This document shows, piece after piece, positions 33,444 through 34,675 of a stretch of DNA of 34,675 nt. The notes under the pieces are model-generated. The model saw only the letters and a program-made list of their open reading frames with translations, was not told where the DNA came from and ran no database searches. This DNA comes from Acidimicrobiia bacterium (GTDB lineage Bacteria > Actinomycetota > Acidimicrobiia > IMCC26256 > JAMXLJ01): the NCBI GenBank assembly GCA_024281095.1, contig JAMXLJ010000103.1:1-34675 (forward strand), written 5' to 3'. Position 1 is the first letter of the stretch. Each line of letters starts with the position of its first letter. Made by a program: the position numbers and the translations under genes.

Positions 33444-34253
33444 GTGGATCTCGAAGGCGCGGTCGTCGCAATCACGGGAGCATCACGAGGCATCGGCGCC
33501 GCCGTCGCCGAGGCAGTCGCGGCGCGGGGCGCGCACGTAGGCCTCGTCGCCCGCACGGCCGGCGACCTCGACGACGTGCTGCGCGGTGCCGGCGGCCGCG
33601 GGGTTGCCGTCACCGCCGACGTCGCCGATCGAACCGCCACGATCGACGCGCTCGCCAGCATCGAAGCGTCACTCGGCCCCGTCGACGTGCTCGTGGCCAA
33701 CGCCGGCATCGGCGCGTACGGCCCGCTCGTCGACATGTCGTACGAAGAGCTCGAGCGCGTGGTGCAGGTCAACGTGCTCGGCACCATGTACCCGATCCGC
33801 GCGGTGCTCCCCGGCATGGTCGATCGTGGCCGCGGCCACGTGGTCACGATCGGGTCGATCGCAGGCCGGATCGGCTCACCGTTCGAAGCGGTGTACTCGG
33901 CCACGAAGTTCGCCGGCGTCGGCCTCACCGAGGCGCTCGCCGTCGAGGTCGCGCCCTACGGTGTCGCGGTGTCACTCGTGAACCCGGGCGTCGTCGCGAC
34001 CGAGTTCGGCAACGCTCGCGGCCATCCGTACGACCGCCCGCGGCCGAAGCCGATCAGTGCGCAGTCGGTCGCGAACGCGGTCGTTGCCGCGATCGAGCGC
34101 GGCGAGAGCGAGACGTACGTACCCCGGTCGTTCCGCGGCGCGGTCGTCACCCGCCACCTCGTTCCGCCGCTGTTCCGCTGGGGCACCGCGCGCAGCTTCC
34201 GCGCCGAGCTCCGGGCCGACGCGGCGAAGCGATCCCGACGTGCCGGCAACTGA
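33444..34253 (+). CDS. Short-chain dehydrogenase/reductase
   Basis: A 269-residue SDR with all key residues: TGASRGIGAAVAEAV near the start, LVANAGIGAYGPL, Asn in VVQVNVLGTMYPI, Ser in TIGSIAGRIG, and Tyr-x3-Lys in VYSATKFAGVGLTEAL. After NPGVVATEF it continues with a basic C-terminal extension (FRWGTARSFRAELRADAAKRSRR) that could touch a membrane or lipid. The substrate is unknown. The GTG at 33444 gives the family start; the frame is open to 33357 but that part is not SDR-like. It ends 65 bases before the tRNA gene. Confidence 0.87.
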   Translation: MDLEGAVVAITGASRGIGAAVAEAVAARGAHVGLVARTAGDLDDVLRGAGGRGVAVTADVADRTATIDALASIEASLGPVDVLVANAGIGAYGPLVDMSYEELERVVQVNVLGTMYPIRAVLPGMVDRGRGHVVTIGSIAGRIGSPFEAVYSATKFAGVGLTEALAVEVAPYGVAVSLVNPGVVATEFGNARGHPYDRPRPKPISAQSVANAVVAAIERGESETYVPRSFRGAVVTRHLVPPLFRWGTARSFRAELRADAAKRSRRAGN

Positions 34254-34318
34254 GCGGCCGACCTCCGGAGCACAGCGCAGGTCGAAGACGATGCGGGCGT
34301 CCACCTCGGCCCGCTCAG

Positions 34319-34391
34319 CGCGCTCGGAGGGACTCGAACCCCCAACCTTCTGATCCGTAGTCAGATGCTCTATCCATTGAGCTACGAGCGC
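34319..34391 (-). tRNA. tRNA-Arg (anticodon ACG)
   Basis: The minus strand folds as a full cloverleaf of 73 bases: acceptor GCGCTCG/CGAGCGC, D stem GCTC/GAGC, anticodon stem TCTGA/TCAGA with loop CTACGGA (anticodon ACG, T33 before it), and T arm with loop TTCGAGT. The discriminator is G and CCA is not encoded. ACG is read as inosine-CG and decodes CGU, CGC and CGA. A tyrosine-recombinase gene begins 166 bases from its 5' end, and tRNA genes are the usual targets of such enzymes. Confidence 0.95.
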
Positions 34392-34556
34392 CAAATTTCT
34401 TGCCTGTGACCTGCGGAAACGTGCTCCTCAGGCCAGTCCCGTCGTGTCCCACAGAGACGGTTCAGCATCTGATAGTCTCCGGTGAACGGACAGGGCGGCG
34501 CCCCGGAACAGCCTCCGGGACGCCCGCGTGGAACCTTCCACAGAAAGGCACCACAC

Positions 34557-34675
34557 ATGGACACGGTATCCGCCACCCGCCCGGTGGGCGACCTCGCCAC
34601 GATGATTCCTCGCTGGCAACGGTCGCTCCGAGCGGAACGAAAGTCTCCTCGAACGCGCCAGAGCTACGAAGAGGC
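34557..34675 (+). CDS. Tyrosine recombinase/phage-type integrase, N-terminal fragment
   Basis: Only 39 codons fit before the window ends. They encode an N-terminal SAM-like (core-binding) domain start: LATMIPRWQRSLRAERKSPRT, then RQSYEE. The pattern Leu-x2-Trp-x3-Leu-x4-Lys-Ser-x-x-Thr-x3-Tyr is characteristic of XerC/phage integrases. The ATG at 34557 follows AAAGG by about eight bases. Its place beside tRNA-Arg suggests the edge of an integrated element lying to the right. The 165-base gap between tRNA and gene contains GC-rich short repeats (around 34490-34530) that might be arm-type sites. The catalytic domain is outside the window. Confidence 0.75.
   Translation, partial: MDTVSATRPVGDLATMIPRWQRSLRAERKSPRTRQSYEE

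Noticed and set aside
34490-34530. Short GC-rich inverted repeats before the recombinase gene as a terminator
   Set aside because: The arms are only four to five bases and no T-run follows; they are mentioned only as possible arm sites.

Overview
The window is high-GC DNA (roughly 70% by eye), densely packed with genes, and fits an actinobacterium, most plausibly a free-living heterotroph of the Acidimicrobiia or a neighbouring lineage. The evidence is the strong G/C bias at third codon positions, frequent GTG and TTG starts, several probable leaderless promoters (TANNNT six to eight bases before a start codon), and families typical of lipid- and steroid-degrading actinobacteria: FadD19-like and other acyl-CoA ligases, an FdxD-like ferredoxin, CaiB/BaiF racemases, a luciferase-like monooxygenase and DUF1214. 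No taxonomic search could be run, so the placement is inference.

Layout. 1-291: the end of a TPR-like gene. 357-8668: acyl-CoA catabolism (thiolase, CaiB/racemase, amidohydrolase-like protein, two crotonases, LLM monooxygenase, a pair of desulforedoxin-like mini-proteins, two tandem short-chain dehydrogenases). 8724-10388: a GT-C-like membrane protein. 10354-12986 (minus): TetR regulator, rearranged CoA-transferase and an AhpD/CMD-family protein. 13093-16317: two AMP-forming acyl-CoA ligases. 16366-17180: 3Fe-4S ferredoxin and a DJ-1/PfpI protein. 17297-21262: cell-envelope genes (AI-2E family permease, exported dimethylformamidase-like protein, NlpC/P60 hydrolase). 21282-27254: regulation and protein quality (HxlR regulator, two cytosolic HtrA-like proteases, DUF1931 histone-fold protein, DsbA-like protein, PAS-LuxR regulator, DUF1214 protein). 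27263-31423: sulfotransferase, acyl-CoA dehydrogenase and acyl-CoA ligase. 31424-31822: a repeat-rich intergenic region. 31823-34253: siderophore-interacting protein, RibD/DHFR-like reductase and an SDR. 34319-34391: tRNA-Arg(ACG). 34557-end: the first codons of a tyrosine recombinase.

How the genes work together. Three ligases, a dehydrogenase, two crotonases, SDRs, a thiolase and two CoA-transferase/racemase proteins together cover activation and beta-oxidation of branched or sterol-type acyl chains. Two KstR-like palindromes (1595-1608 and 13067-13080) sit in front of the thiolase/racemase pair and the FadD19-like ligase, which supports control by a sterol regulator. The ferredoxin could serve a P450 encoded elsewhere.

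Main discovery. The AhpD/CMD gene at 10354-10869 has an in-frame TGA exactly where the second Cys of its redox CxxC motif belongs. A perfect hairpin follows, with its apical loop 20 nt after the TGA and a G as the first loop base. This is the pattern of a bacterial selenoprotein (CxxU). Other notable points are an active/inactive SDR pair, the paired mini-proteins, a domain-shuffled CaiB protein and a metal-ligand-less amidohydrolase.
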